Assembly (NCBI RefSeq): GCF_017875235.1
Contig: NZ_JAGGMI010000003.1
Coordinates: 186,001 to 250,000, forward strand
DNA length: 64,000 bases
From: Asticcacaulis solisilvae
GTDB taxonomy: Bacteria > Pseudomonadota > Alphaproteobacteria > Caulobacterales > Caulobacteraceae
Reading direction: 5' to 3'
Numbering within the stretch: position 1 is the stretch's first letter; each line of letters starts with the position of its first letter. Position numbers and translations under genes: made by a program. Under the pieces are notes generated by a model, which was given only the letters and a program-made list of their open reading frames with translations, was not told the DNA's origin and made no database searches. Below are positions 46,735-55,006 of this stretch, piece by piece.

Positions 46735-47448
46735 ATGATCGACAAGAGAGCTTTCAATACCCTGGGTGGCGCCAACCACGGCTGGTTGAACGCCAAGCAC
46801 CACTTCTCTTTCGCCAGCTATTACGATCCGGCGCGCATGGGCTGGGGGTCGATCCGCGTTTGGAACGATGACGAAATCGCGCCGGATTCGGGCTTCCCCC
46901 CTCACCCGCACGACAATATGGAAATCATCACCTATGTCCGCGAAGGCGCCATCACCCACCAGGACTCGCTCGGCAACCAGGGCCGGACCGAAGCCGGCGA
47001 CGTCCAGGTGATGTCGGCCGGCACGGGCATCCGCCATGCCGAATACAATGTCGAACCCGGCAAAACGACCCTGTTCCAGATCTGGATCATCCCGTCCGAG
47101 CGCGGCGCCCCGCCCAGTTGGGGCGCCAAGCCCTTCCCCAAGGGCGACCGCTCCGGCAAGTTCGTGGCGCTGGCTTCAGGCTTTCCCGACGATAACGACG
47201 CCCTGCCGATCCGCACCCCGGCCCGGCTGCTGGGCGCGACGCTTCTGAAGGACCAGTCGGAAAGCTATACGCCGGTGACGGCGCCCAATGGCGAAAGCCG
47301 CCACCTCTATCTGGTTGTCGCCAAAGGCAAGGTCAGCGTCAATGGCGTCGAGCTGAATGAGCGCGACGGCGCCGCCATCAAGGACGAAGCCTCGCTCGAC
47401 ATCCGGGCTTTGGAAGACGCCGAAGTGGTCCTGCTCGACGCGGCGTAA
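46735..47448 (+). CDS. Pirin-family bicupin (YhaK-like)
   Basis: 237 aa, GAGAGGAGCG before the ATG. The N-terminal cupin has the metal site FPPHPHDNMEIITYVREGAITHQDSLGN (His pair, His and Glu) and GDVQVMSAGTGIRHAEYN. The C-terminal cupin is shorter and lacks metal ligands. YhaK/pirin proteins are iron-binding; some have quercetin dioxygenase activity, others respond to oxidative stress. Single gene with no clear partner. Confidence 0.9.
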   Translation: MIDKRAFNTLGGANHGWLNAKHHFSFASYYDPARMGWGSIRVWNDDEIAPDSGFPPHPHDNMEIITYVREGAITHQDSLGNQGRTEAGDVQVMSAGTGIRHAEYNVEPGKTTLFQIWIIPSERGAPPSWGAKPFPKGDRSGKFVALASGFPDDNDALPIRTPARLLGATLLKDQSESYTPVTAPNGESRHLYLVVAKGKVSVNGVELNERDGAAIKDEASLDIRALEDAEVVLLDAA

Positions 47449-47559
47449 GGCGCAAGACATCGCAAAAGGTGTCTTTTGAAACGTGTCTTTCGTGCACTCG
47501 ACGTAGCGGCGGTATGGGCTTAAGCTCGTATCGCCGCTACTTTTCGTTGAGTCCCGACA

Positions 47560-48000
47560 ATGATCCGCCGCATTGCCTGCCTTATCCTAATGCCCGTGCT
47601 GGCAGCCTGTACCCCCGAGTTTTCTGAAGGCGAGCCCGCCGCCGCCTCGGCCAGCAGCCTCACCCACGCCGAAGCCACGACCCTGTCGGGCATTGCGCTC
47701 GACCAACCCTTGCGTATTCTCGGCACCGAGCCGTTCTGGGCGATCACCACCGACGACAGCGACGTCCTGCTGGAACGGCCCGACGCGGCGCCTCAGCACT
47801 TCACGCCATCGGGTTTCCATGTCACGGGCAACCAGGCCGAACTGCGCTCGACGACGCTCAGCATCGTGCTGACGCCGGGCCCGTGTTCCGACGGCATGAG
47901 CGACCGGCAGTATCCGCTGACGGCCGAGGTTCGCCTGGATGATGCGGTATTAAAGGGCTGTGCCCTGCCCAAGGCCGACCTGGATAAGGCAAAGCCTTAA
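47560..48000 (+). CDS. COG3650-like lipoprotein
   Basis: 146 aa. Signal peptide with lipobox VLAAC (Cys at about residue 17). The mature domain carries LRILGTEPFWAITTDD and PGPCSDGMSDRQYPLTAEVRLDD...LKGCA, the combination (GTEPFW, CSDGMSD, GCA) of an uncharacterised periplasmic family sometimes linked to lysozyme-inhibitor-like folds. The two cysteines probably form a disulfide. The stop codon directly abuts the stop of convergent rpiB, with no base between. Confidence 0.75.
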   Translation: MIRRIACLILMPVLAACTPEFSEGEPAAASASSLTHAEATTLSGIALDQPLRILGTEPFWAITTDDSDVLLERPDAAPQHFTPSGFHVTGNQAELRSTTLSIVLTPGPCSDGMSDRQYPLTAEVRLDDAVLKGCALPKADLDKAKP

Positions 48001-48447
48001 TCAGAGCCCGCCCAACTGGGTCAAACGGTCACGGCGCTCAGCATAGCGGCCGCCGAGGAACTGCGTGCCGAGAAAGGTCTCAATGCATTCCAACGCCCTC
48101 TCCGGCGTCACGATGTCGGCGCCAAGCACAAGGACGTTGGCGTCATTGTGCTCACGCGATAACCGGGCGCTAGCGGTCTCGCTGCACAGGGCCGCGCGGA
48201 TATGCTGATAGCGGTTAGCGGTCATGGCCATCGCCTGACCGCTGCCGCATATAAGTATACCCTTTTGCTCAGAATGCGCCCTGAGTTCGCCGGCCAGCCT
48301 GGTTGCGAAATCGAACGCGTCGCAACGTTCATCCGAATGCGTGCCGAGATCGCGCGGCAAGTAGCCGTTGTTTTCCAGCCAAGCGAGCACCTGGGCCTTG
48401 AACGGAAAGCCGCGATGATCAGAGGCAACGCAAACGGTGGCCGACAT
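48001..48447 (-). CDS. rpiB: Ribose-5-phosphate isomerase B (RpiB/LacAB family)
   Basis: Interconverts ribose-5-P and ribulose-5-P. 148 aa. CVASDHRGFPFKAQVLAWL at the start, DYA-equivalent CDAFDFATRLAGEL, KGILICGSGQAMAMTANR with the catalytic Cys of the GxGxG anion hole, and RLSREHNDANVLVLGAD. GSGQAMAM replaces the usual GSGIGMSI, so the substrate may be a different sugar phosphate of the LacA/B-RpiB superfamily. Three bases downstream of the DUF1349 gene, in one operon with it. Confidence 0.88.
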   Translation of the reverse strand: MSATVCVASDHRGFPFKAQVLAWLENNGYLPRDLGTHSDERCDAFDFATRLAGELRAHSEQKGILICGSGQAMAMTANRYQHIRAALCSETASARLSREHNDANVLVLGADIVTPERALECIETFLGTQFLGGRYAERRDRLTQLGGL

Positions 48448-48450
48448 GGA

Positions 48451-49110
48451 TTACTCGCCCGTCCAGTACTTGGTCAGCTTCTTCGCCTCAAAGCGAATGT
48501 CAGTGAAGGTCGCCGTGTAGCTTTCACCCAATGGCGCCTGGCTGGCGAAACCGACCTCGACTTTACGCGCCGGATCGACGGAAAAATCGCGCAGGATCTG
48601 CCAATCCTTCCCATCCTGCGACATGTAGAGCAGGATCGAGTTGCCGACGCGGGCAATCTTAAGCCAGACCGGCGCCGCCGGCACGCGGACATGATAGCTG
48701 TTGTCCGTGACGGGTGAGGCAAAGCTTGACGTCACCGCGCTCTCATTGGCGTTGATGCGCTCGAACAGGAATTTCAACCAGTAGCCGTCGTCGCCATAAA
48801 CGACCAGCGCGCCGCCGTCATAGTCGGCGCCGAATGATGCATCGACCCTGGCCGAAAAGATGAAGTCGCCCTCAGGCGCAAAGGTAATGCGCGGCGCATT
48901 CGCCGCCGCCTTGCCCTTGGCGGAGCGGTAGAGATCAGTCCCCTTGGGGGCGGTCAGGACGACCCTGTCCTTCGACACCTCGGCCTTCACGGCCGTGTTG
49001 GCCAGGGTGAGCGCGTAAGGCACGACATCGAGCCTCGCCGCAAGCTCTTCGGCCGCCGCGGGAAACGCCATGGCCATGATCACCGGTGCCAACAACAAGG
49101 ATTTACGCAT
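48451..49110 (-). CDS. Secreted DUF1349 (concanavalin-like) protein
   Basis: 219 aa from the ATG at 49110, GGGAGG upstream. Signal peptide to about residue 20 (AFPAAAEE). The mature domain shows the DUF1349 pattern: DGDFIFSARVDASFGADYDGGALVVYGDDGYWLKFLFER, VWLKIARVGNSILLYMSQDGKDW, VEVGFASQAPLGESYTATFTDIRF. This lectin-like jelly roll is found in sugar-binding or glycosidase-associated proteins. With rpiB 3 bases downstream and a GH5 enzyme upstream, a carbohydrate role is likely. Confidence 0.83.
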   Translation of the reverse strand: MRKSLLLAPVIMAMAFPAAAEELAARLDVVPYALTLANTAVKAEVSKDRVVLTAPKGTDLYRSAKGKAAANAPRITFAPEGDFIFSARVDASFGADYDGGALVVYGDDGYWLKFLFERINANESAVTSSFASPVTDNSYHVRVPAAPVWLKIARVGNSILLYMSQDGKDWQILRDFSVDPARKVEVGFASQAPLGESYTATFTDIRFEAKKLTKYWTGE

Positions 49111-49196
49111 TCCAAACCTCCCATAAGTCTTTGCGTAACTCATAAGAGGCGTTTTTCAGCCCCGCAAGCCCGGCTTTCAGGTATAAAAAATTGGTC

Positions 49197-50342
49197 TTAC
49201 CGCGCGGCCTTGACGATTTCCGAGATGGCTTCAGGGAAAGCCTGCGTTGCCGTGGCCCGATTGAAGAGACCAGAGGCGTGGTTCGATGTCACGCCATTAT
49301 CCCAGTACATCGGCACCAGTCCATGCTCAAAGGCCGAGCGGGTAATATAGGCGTTCCAGTAATTGCGATACTTGCCGTCCGGATCGTACTCGGTCTTGAG
49401 GCTGGCGGCATATTCGCCCAAAAGCACCGGCACGCCCTTGTCGATGAAGTTGACCTTCATCTTCTTGAACTGCGCGTCGGCATAGGCCTCATTGGCCCAG
49501 GTTTCCGTCGCCGACGCCTTGGTCGCGATCTTGCCCCATTGCCAGACCGGGCTCTTGTCGTTGAGCGTGAAATTGTAGGGGTCGTAATAGTGGACTTCCA
49601 TCATCAACCGTTTGGCGACCGTGTCGCCAGGCATCTTCGCATTGCACGACACGGCGTGATCGATATTGGTGTTGTAGCTCTGGACGACCAGCCAGCGGTT
49701 GGCATTGTTGCCGCCGGTGGCGCGCACGGCCGCGACGAAGATTTGGTTGAAGCCGTTCTGCACCTTGCAATTCTCGGCCGTCGGCGGCGAATAGACGCCC
49801 GTGACCATGATTTCGTTGGTGCCGGCGAACAGCAGGCGGTCATCATAGTCCCTGAAATGGGTGGCGATCTGCTTCCAGAAGAAGGCCAGGCGTGCGTCCG
49901 CCTGGTCCTGGTCCTTATAGGTCGGCTGCTGCCAGCCGCCATCCCAATGGACGTTGATCACGGCATAGAGACCGGCCTTGTGCGCGGCATCGACGACTTC
50001 CTGGACGCGCTTCAGCCAGAACGGACGGATGCCGGAATCGCGGTCGGTGTACTGGTTCCAGGCCACAGGAATGCGGACGCTCTTGAAGCCGGCCGCCTTG
50101 ACGCTGTCCATCAGCGCCTGTGTAGCCGCGGGGTTCCCCCACGCGGTTTCCTGCGAGGTCGTGTAGGACGACTTGCCGCCAATGGCCTCAAGCGTATTGC
50201 CGAGGTTCCATCCGGGCGACATCAGGGCCTGCACATTTTCGCTGGTCAGCGAAACGGTTGCGTCCTGCGCGACGGCATGACCGCATCCGAACGCGAAGAT
50301 CAGCGCCGCGCCCGTCAGTACCGATAAGATGTGCCTGCCCAT
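49197..50342 (-). CDS. Secreted glycoside hydrolase family 5 (endoglucanase-like)
   Basis: 381 aa with a signal peptide cleaved near GHAVAQ (about residue 26). The GH5 barrel is clear: SPGWNLGNTLEAIGG, GFKSVRIPVAWNQYTD, GLYAVINVHWDGGW, LLFAGTNEIM with the acid/base Glu (TNEI in place of the usual NEP), MEVHYYDPYNFTL, and PVLLGEYAAS with the nucleophile Glu. No carbohydrate-binding module. Likely a beta-1,4-glucan or mannan hydrolase. Same direction as DUF1349 and rpiB, 86 bases upstream of them; together these may process plant polysaccharide. Confidence 0.88.
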   Translation of the reverse strand: MGRHILSVLTGAALIFAFGCGHAVAQDATVSLTSENVQALMSPGWNLGNTLEAIGGKSSYTTSQETAWGNPAATQALMDSVKAAGFKSVRIPVAWNQYTDRDSGIRPFWLKRVQEVVDAAHKAGLYAVINVHWDGGWQQPTYKDQDQADARLAFFWKQIATHFRDYDDRLLFAGTNEIMVTGVYSPPTAENCKVQNGFNQIFVAAVRATGGNNANRWLVVQSYNTNIDHAVSCNAKMPGDTVAKRLMMEVHYYDPYNFTLNDKSPVWQWGKIATKASATETWANEAYADAQFKKMKVNFIDKGVPVLLGEYAASLKTEYDPDGKYRNYWNAYITRSAFEHGLVPMYWDNGVTSNHASGLFNRATATQAFPEAISEIVKAAR

Positions 50343-50590
50343 AGTCCCCAGCCATTTGTTCTAATTGCGATCTTGCCTCCTGTCCTATGATTTGGGACGG
50401 CGGGCGGCAATAGCCGTTTTCATATTTGACGTGGTTTTCATGAAGCTTGCGTCCCAGCGGCATCATCTTCGTGTTCCACGCGTATGCCCATCCGGATCGA
50501 AAAATAACAGATGGTTGTCGATTCTGCCCGGCACCGTTCGTAGTGTCGGTATCGGCGCCGTTAGCCGGCATTCAGACCCAGGAGCAGATC

Positions 50591-51277
50591 ATGCGTAAAA
50601 TCATAGTGGGCACCTTCGTCAGCCTCGACAGCATCATGCAGGCACCTGGCGGCCCGGAAGAAGACCCGACCGGCGGTTTCAAGTATGGCGGCTGGTCGAC
50701 GACCTACTGGGACGACGTCATTGAAAAAGCGATGGGCGAGACCTTTGCCGAACCTTTCGACCTGCTGCTCGGCCGCAAGACGTACGACATCTTCGCCGCC
50801 CATTGGCCATACGTCGAGCAGGACCCGGTCGCCGACAGCTTCGACAAGCTGAACGGCGATATCGCCAAAATGTTCAATGGCATCACCAAGTACGTCGCCA
50901 CCCATCACCCGGAAAGCCTGGGCTGGGTCAACAGCGAGGCTCTGGGCGACGACATTCCGGCCCGCCTGCACGACCTGAAGGCTTCGGACGGCCCGACACT
51001 GCTGGTGCAGGGCTCATCCGAGCTGATCCAGATTTTGCTGGAACACGATCTGGTCGACGAATTCCGCCTGCTGATCTATCCGCTCGTGCTCGGCGAGGGC
51101 AAACGGCTGTTCGGCAGCGGCACCCAGCCCGTGGGCTTCAAGGTGACGAAATCGGTCGTGTCGCCAAGCGGCGTCATTCTCGTCACCTACGAACGCGCAG
51201 GCGGCATCAAAACCGGCTCGTTCGCCATGGAAAACCCGACCGAGGCGGAGCTGGAACGGCGCAGGACACTTTCTTAA
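50591..51277 (+). CDS. Dihydrofolate reductase-family protein (RibD C-terminal fold)
   Basis: 228 aa from the ATG at 50591 with CAGGAGCAGATC upstream; an earlier in-frame ATG has no such support. Seen: MRKIIVGTFVSLDSIMQAPGGPEEDP, PFDLLLGRKTYDIFAAHWP, PTLLVQGSSELIQILLEHDLVDEFRLLIYPLVLGEGKRLF. This is the YyaP/YwjB group of the DHFR superfamily, of uncertain substrate, not a folate-pathway DHFR. Ends immediately before a palindromic element. Confidence 0.88.
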   Translation: MRKIIVGTFVSLDSIMQAPGGPEEDPTGGFKYGGWSTTYWDDVIEKAMGETFAEPFDLLLGRKTYDIFAAHWPYVEQDPVADSFDKLNGDIAKMFNGITKYVATHHPESLGWVNSEALGDDIPARLHDLKASDGPTLLVQGSSELIQILLEHDLVDEFRLLIYPLVLGEGKRLFGSGTQPVGFKVTKSVVSPSGVILVTYERAGGIKTGSFAMENPTEAELERRRTLS

Positions 51278-51321
51278 GCGCTTTCCCAAAAGTGCATCGC
51301 GGTTTTGGGATGAAAAAGCGC
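51278..51321. repeat. Palindromic element with CCCAAAA...TTTTGGG core
   Basis: Outer arms GCGCTTT (51278-51284) and AAAGCGC (51315-51321), inner arms CCCAAAA and TTTTGGG. It occupies the gap between two convergent gene ends and probably acts as terminator for both. Variant of the elements at 25176 and 59108. Confidence 0.65.
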
Positions 51322-51328
51322 GACAAGC

Positions 51329-51973
51329 CTATTTCAACCCAACCAGCTTGTGGGTCTGGACGCTCATCCGCCACTGCGGATGCGTAAGGCAATAGTCGAT
51401 GACCGCCTGGTTATGCGCCGGCGTCATCGACTTGTCGGGCCCGAGCGGATCTTTCGGTTGCAGGTAGAAGCGTTCGAAGTCGAGGCTCGCGAATTCCTCA
51501 GGATTGACGCCGTCCTGTGGCCAGACAAGCTTCAGCTCCTGGCCGCGCATCTGTTTCAGGCGGTTCTGGCCCTTGGGGCTGACACAAATCCAGTCGATAC
51601 CGGCGGGCGCTTCGATCGTGCCATTGGTCTCGACGGCGATGAAATAGCCTGCCGCCTTGACTGCCACGATCAGCTCAGGATCGAGTTGCAGCAAGGGTTC
51701 GCCGCCGGTGAAGACCACAGCCTTGTTGGTCGTCCCCTGCCCCCAGACGGCGTCCATGGCGGCCACGACATCGGCCGGCGTCGCGAACTTTCCGCCGTTC
51801 TCACCGTCGGTGCCGACAAAATCGGTGTCGCAAAAATCGCAGGCGGCGGTAATGCGGTCCTGCTCACGGCCGCTCCACAGGTTGCAGCCGGCGAAGCGCG
51901 CAAAGACGTTGACGCGACCGGCCTGGCCGCCCTCGCCCTGCAGGGTCAGGAAGATTTCCTTGAAGGCATACAT
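51329..51973 (-). CDS. queE: 7-carboxy-7-deazaguanine synthase
   Basis: Radical-SAM enzyme turning CPH4 into CDG in queuosine synthesis. 214 aa from the ATG at 51973 (MYAFKEIFLTLQGEG). The 4Fe-4S site is C-x14-C-x2-C in GCNLWSGREQ...ACDFCDTDFVGT, the long-spaced variant of QueE. Further: VFTGGEPLLQLDPELI and VETNGT. Eight bases downstream of queC in the same direction. queA and tgt lie 35 kb away. Confidence 0.94.
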   Translation of the reverse strand: MYAFKEIFLTLQGEGGQAGRVNVFARFAGCNLWSGREQDRITAACDFCDTDFVGTDGENGGKFATPADVVAAMDAVWGQGTTNKAVVFTGGEPLLQLDPELIVAVKAAGYFIAVETNGTIEAPAGIDWICVSPKGQNRLKQMRGQELKLVWPQDGVNPEEFASLDFERFYLQPKDPLGPDKSMTPAHNQAVIDYCLTHPQWRMSVQTHKLVGLK

Positions 51974-51981
51974 GGCCAAAA

Positions 51982-52734
51982 CTACTTCGCGAAGCTGCCC
52001 TGCGACGCCTGGCGGATTTCGAGGAAGTGTTCGAAGCCGGTCTTGCGCAACTGACACGCCGGGCATTCGCCGCAGCCATAGCCCCAGGCATGACGCTCAC
52101 CGCGGGCGCCCAGATAGCAGGTATGGGTTTCTTCGAGGATCAACTGCACCAGTTCGTCGCCGCCCAGCTCGTGCGACAACGCCCAGGTCTGCGCCTTGTT
52201 GAGCTGCATCAGAGGCGTATCGATACGGAACGGCCGCTCGACGCCCAGGATCAGCGTCTTTTCCATGGCATCCAGCGTATTGGCGCGGCAGTCGGGATAG
52301 CCGGAATAGTCGGTTTCGCACATGCCGCCGACCAGGTGGTCGATGCCGCGCCGGTCGGCCACGGCCGCGGCGTAGACGAAGAAGACGAGGTTGCGGCCCG
52401 GCACGAAGGACGATGGCAGGCCGCGTTCGGTCATGACGATTTCGCTTTCGCGCGTCAGGGCCGATTCCGCCACCGCTCCGAAGCCTTTCAGGTCGCAGAC
52501 ATGGTCTTCGCCGAGCTTCTCGGCCGCTGCCGGAAAGACTTCGCGGAATTTCGCCAGCACGGACAGGCGTGTCGTCATTTCGATGGAGTGGCGCTGGCCG
52601 TAGTCGAAGCCGATGGTTTCCACGCGGTCATAATGTTTCAGCGCCCACGCCAGGCATACGCTCGAATCCTGCCCGCCCGAAAACAGGACAAGGGCGGAAC
52701 GATTGGCGGGAACCTGATCCAGAGACGCGGACAT
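51982..52734 (-). CDS. queC: 7-cyano-7-deazaguanine (preQ0) synthase
   Basis: ATP-dependent conversion of CDG to preQ0. 250 aa from the ATG at 52734. PP-loop [52 protein letters not shown], and the C-terminal zinc site [17 protein letters not shown]. Together with queE it makes preQ0; QueF, QueD and QueG/H are not in the window. The intergenic region upstream contains a TTGACG-TTCG-CGTCAA dyad shared with the divergent thioesterase genes. Confidence 0.95.
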   Translation of the reverse strand: MSASLDQVPANRSALVLFSGGQDSSVCLAWALKHYDRVETIGFDYGQRHSIEMTTRLSVLAKFREVFPAAAEKLGEDHVCDLKGFGAVAESALTRESEIVMTERGLPSSFVPGRNLVFFVYAAAVADRRGIDHLVGGMCETDYSGYPDCRANTLDAMEKTLILGVERPFRIDTPLMQLNKAQTWALSHELGGDELVQLILEETHTCYLGARGERHAWGYGCGECPACQLRKTGFEHFLEIRQASQGSFAK

Positions 52735-52823
52735 GGCGGCGGAAACCTTTAAGAAATGGGGAGTACAGATTTCTAAAAACGCCCTTTGGCGGTCGATTGC
52801 AAGGTAATTCTGACGAGAATGCT

Positions 52824-52839
52824 TTGACGTTCGCGTCAA
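52824..52839. promoter_or_regulatory. Dyad TTGACGTTCGCGTCAA upstream of the thioesterase pair
   Basis: Six-base arms TTGACG and CGTCAA with 4-base centre, 41 bases before the thioesterase start. It matches 14 of 16 bases of the dyad at 58593-58608 in front of the MerR/LiuR gene, so the same regulator may bind both. Confidence 0.6.
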
Positions 52840-52879
52840 GATGCGCGAAAATCAGGGCCGGTTTACACACGGTGGAGCC

Positions 52880-53323
52880 ATGGATCAGGCAGCCTTTTCC
52901 GACATGTTCGGAACCATCATCGACAACACGCCCTATATGAAGGCGATCGGCGCCGTCTATGACGGCCGCTCCGACGACGGCCTGACCATGCGCCTGCCGT
53001 GGCGCGAGGACCTGGTCGGCGATCCGGAAACGCGGGTAATCGCATCGGGCGTGGTCACGGCCCTGCTCGACAATGGCTCCGGCATGGCCGTTTGGGACCG
53101 GCTCAATGAGTTCAAGCCGATCGCCACCCTGGACCTGCGCATCGACTATATGCGCGCGGCCGAGCCCGACCGCGACCTGCTGGTGACCGCCAAGTGCTAC
53201 AAGCTGACGCGGTCGATCGGCTTCGTGCGCGCCTTTGCCTATGAAGATACGCCGGACGATCCGGTGGCGGCGGCCCAGGCGGCCTTTATCATCGCATCGC
53301 CGTCGCTGACGCCAAAAGGGTAA
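52880..53323 (+). CDS. Hotdog-fold thioesterase (PaaI-like), copy 1
   Basis: 147 aa from the ATG at 52880, with GGTGGAG upstream; a longer frame starts at 52841. Hotdog pattern: MRLPWREDLVGDPETRVIASGVVTALLDNGSGMAVWDRL (central helix with the Asp/Asn catalytic region), then ATLDLRIDYMRAAEPDRDLLVTAKCYKLTRSIGFVRAFAYE. PaaI-like enzymes hydrolyse acyl-CoA thioesters. The next gene is a same-length paralogue 3 bases away. A LiuR-like dyad lies 41 bases upstream, linking it to acyl-CoA catabolism. Confidence 0.86.
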   Translation: MDQAAFSDMFGTIIDNTPYMKAIGAVYDGRSDDGLTMRLPWREDLVGDPETRVIASGVVTALLDNGSGMAVWDRLNEFKPIATLDLRIDYMRAAEPDRDLLVTAKCYKLTRSIGFVRAFAYEDTPDDPVAAAQAAFIIASPSLTPKG

Positions 53324-53326
53324 GCT

Positions 53327-53770
53327 ATGACACAGGATATTGCCCCCGCCCTCACCCGTCCGATCGAGCGCCTTAATCCCGAAGACGTTTTGAAGGCCAT
53401 TCCGTTCGCTGGTTTTCTGGGCATGCGGCTGGACCTTGCCGGCGACGAGCTGACGGCGCGTCTGCCCTACGCGCCGCATCTGATCGGCAATCCGATGATC
53501 CCGGCCCTGCATGGCGGCGTCATCAGCGCCTTCATGGAGATGACGGCCATGGCGCAGCTTTTCTTAAGCGAAACCTTCCACCATGTCCCGAAGCCGATCG
53601 ACGTCAGCATCCAGTATCTGCGCTCGGGCCGGCCGGTCGATACCTTTGCGCGCGCCATCGTCAACCGCGCCGGCAGGACGGTCGCCAATGTCGAGGTGCA
53701 GGCGTGGCAGGAACAGAGGTCACAACCGATCGCGAAGTTGCAGACGCATTTCCTGATTTCGGTGGATTAA
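53327..53770 (+). CDS. Hotdog-fold thioesterase (PaaI-like), copy 2
   Basis: 147 aa, ATG 3 bases after copy 1, AAAGGG ahead. AIPFAGFLGMRLDLAGDELTARLPYAPHLIGNPMIPALHGGVISAFMEMTAMAQLFL carries the HGG-x-I motif with the helix; then KPIDVSIQYLRSGRPVDTFARAIVNRAGRTVANVEVQAW. Copy 1 has SGVVT where this has HGGVI. The pair probably forms a heteromeric thioesterase (hotdog domains work as dimers). Convergent with the serine hydrolase, 4 bases apart. Confidence 0.86.
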   Translation: MTQDIAPALTRPIERLNPEDVLKAIPFAGFLGMRLDLAGDELTARLPYAPHLIGNPMIPALHGGVISAFMEMTAMAQLFLSETFHHVPKPIDVSIQYLRSGRPVDTFARAIVNRAGRTVANVEVQAWQEQRSQPIAKLQTHFLISVD

Positions 53771-53774
53771 CGAG

Positions 53775-54935
53775 TCACGACTTGCCGGCGTGATCACCGT
53801 ACTCCCATTCGTACGGCACGCCGGTGTCACCGAGCACGAACTTCACCAAGTCGGCAAAGCCGGCTTCGGCACGGACATCGTTCGACAGGATAACCACGCA
53901 GCGCTGTCCCTTCTCGATGCAGACCATTGTGTTAGCCGTCTGGTCGTCATGCCCCCCCTTGTAGAAGCCATGGCCCTGCGGGCCGTCGAACACAACGACG
54001 CCCAGACCGGCATAGAGGTCCTTGCGCTGTTGCGCTTCCGGCAGATCGGGCAGGAAGGTCGGAAACTGATTGGCCGTATTGATCTTCAATTGCCGTTTGG
54101 ACAGCTCCGCACGCGAAGCGGGCGTCAGACCATTGCCTCGCACCAGGGCAGCCGTGAATTTAGCGATGTCCGCGATGGTGGTGTCCATTGAACCCGCCAC
54201 ACGAACTTTTGAGCGTTCATCGTGCTCAGTCACCTCGCCCTTGTCGTTCCAGCCATCGGCGAGGTTCGGGCGGAAATCCGGACGCCAGGTAAGGCTGGTC
54301 CGCGTCATGCCAAGCCGCTTGAAATTGGCGCGGGTCAGTTCGCCGAGGTCCTGTTTGATCTTGCCATGCTCAATGGCGAATTGCAGCAGGATCAGCCCTT
54401 CGCCCGAATAGGCATATCGCGTGCCGGGATCAAAATGGATGCGCAACTTTTCATCCGGTTCGATCCACCAGAAATTGGCAAAGCCCGTCGAATGGGTCAG
54501 GGCCATGCGCGGCGTGATGGCTTTCCAACGCGGATCGTCGGCCAGATGCTTATAGGGACCGTATTTGTTGGGATAGATGGCTTCCGGGTCGTAGTCCGGC
54601 AACGGCTTGTCGAGCAGGTCGGCGACCGGCGTGTCGAGCGTGAGTCTTCCCTGGTCGGCCAGTTGCAGGACAGTGTAGGCGAAAACCGTCTTGGTCAGCG
54701 ACGCGCCGTACATCACCGTGTCGGTTTGCAGCGGTTCCTTCTGCGCGTTGCGGATGCCGTAGGCCTGGGTGTAGCCAACCTTGCCATTTTCGATGACCGC
54801 TATGGCCAGGCCATTGGCCTTGGTGGCGTCGAGCACCCTGCGGACCTCGGCATCGACGGCGGCTGGTTTGGGCGCCGCCTGGGCCAGGGTCGGGAGGAGG
54901 AGTACGCAACTGAACGCAAGGGCACGACGCAGCAT
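53775..54935 (-). CDS. Secreted serine hydrolase of the beta-lactamase/PBP4* fold
   Basis: 386 aa with a signal peptide ending AQA (about residue 20). Motifs: SLTK with the nucleophile Ser and general-base Lys at about 79-82, YAYSGEG in the YxN position (Ser in place of Asn), and KGGHDDQ in the KTG/HxG position. This variant set is usual in class C-like esterases and D-aminopeptidases, not true beta-lactamases. Substrate unknown. Follows lysK beyond a hairpin (54958-54996). Confidence 0.88.
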   Translation of the reverse strand: MLRRALAFSCVLLLPTLAQAAPKPAAVDAEVRRVLDATKANGLAIAVIENGKVGYTQAYGIRNAQKEPLQTDTVMYGASLTKTVFAYTVLQLADQGRLTLDTPVADLLDKPLPDYDPEAIYPNKYGPYKHLADDPRWKAITPRMALTHSTGFANFWWIEPDEKLRIHFDPGTRYAYSGEGLILLQFAIEHGKIKQDLGELTRANFKRLGMTRTSLTWRPDFRPNLADGWNDKGEVTEHDERSKVRVAGSMDTTIADIAKFTAALVRGNGLTPASRAELSKRQLKINTANQFPTFLPDLPEAQQRKDLYAGLGVVVFDGPQGHGFYKGGHDDQTANTMVCIEKGQRCVVILSNDVRAEAGFADLVKFVLGDTGVPYEWEYGDHAGKS

Positions 54936-54957
54936 GGGGCCTCCGTTGGCGCGGATA

Positions 54958-54996
54958 ACTTATGGGCGTGGGGCCTGTGACTCCACACCCATAAGT
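54958..54996 (-). terminator. Hairpin after lysK
   Basis: Inverted repeat of 14 bases, ACTTATGGGCGTGG / CCACACCCATAAGT with one mismatch, 11-base loop, 10 bases beyond the lysK stop. No T-run of note; it could also be a transcript-stabilising structure. Confidence 0.6.
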
Positions 54997-55006
54997 CATA
55001 CGGCGC

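Noticed and set aside
47449-47559. Terminator after the pirin gene
   Set aside because: The AAAGGTGTCTTTTGAAACGTGTCTTT stretch contains only short, imperfect repeats.
50591-51277. Folate-pathway dihydrofolate reductase
   Set aside because: Sequence matches the YyaP/RibD-C group, lacking folA hallmarks.
53775-54935. Beta-lactamase (antibiotic resistance)
   Set aside because: YSG replaces YxN and the third motif is KGGHDD; these point to a general serine hydrolase of the same fold, not a resistance enzyme.
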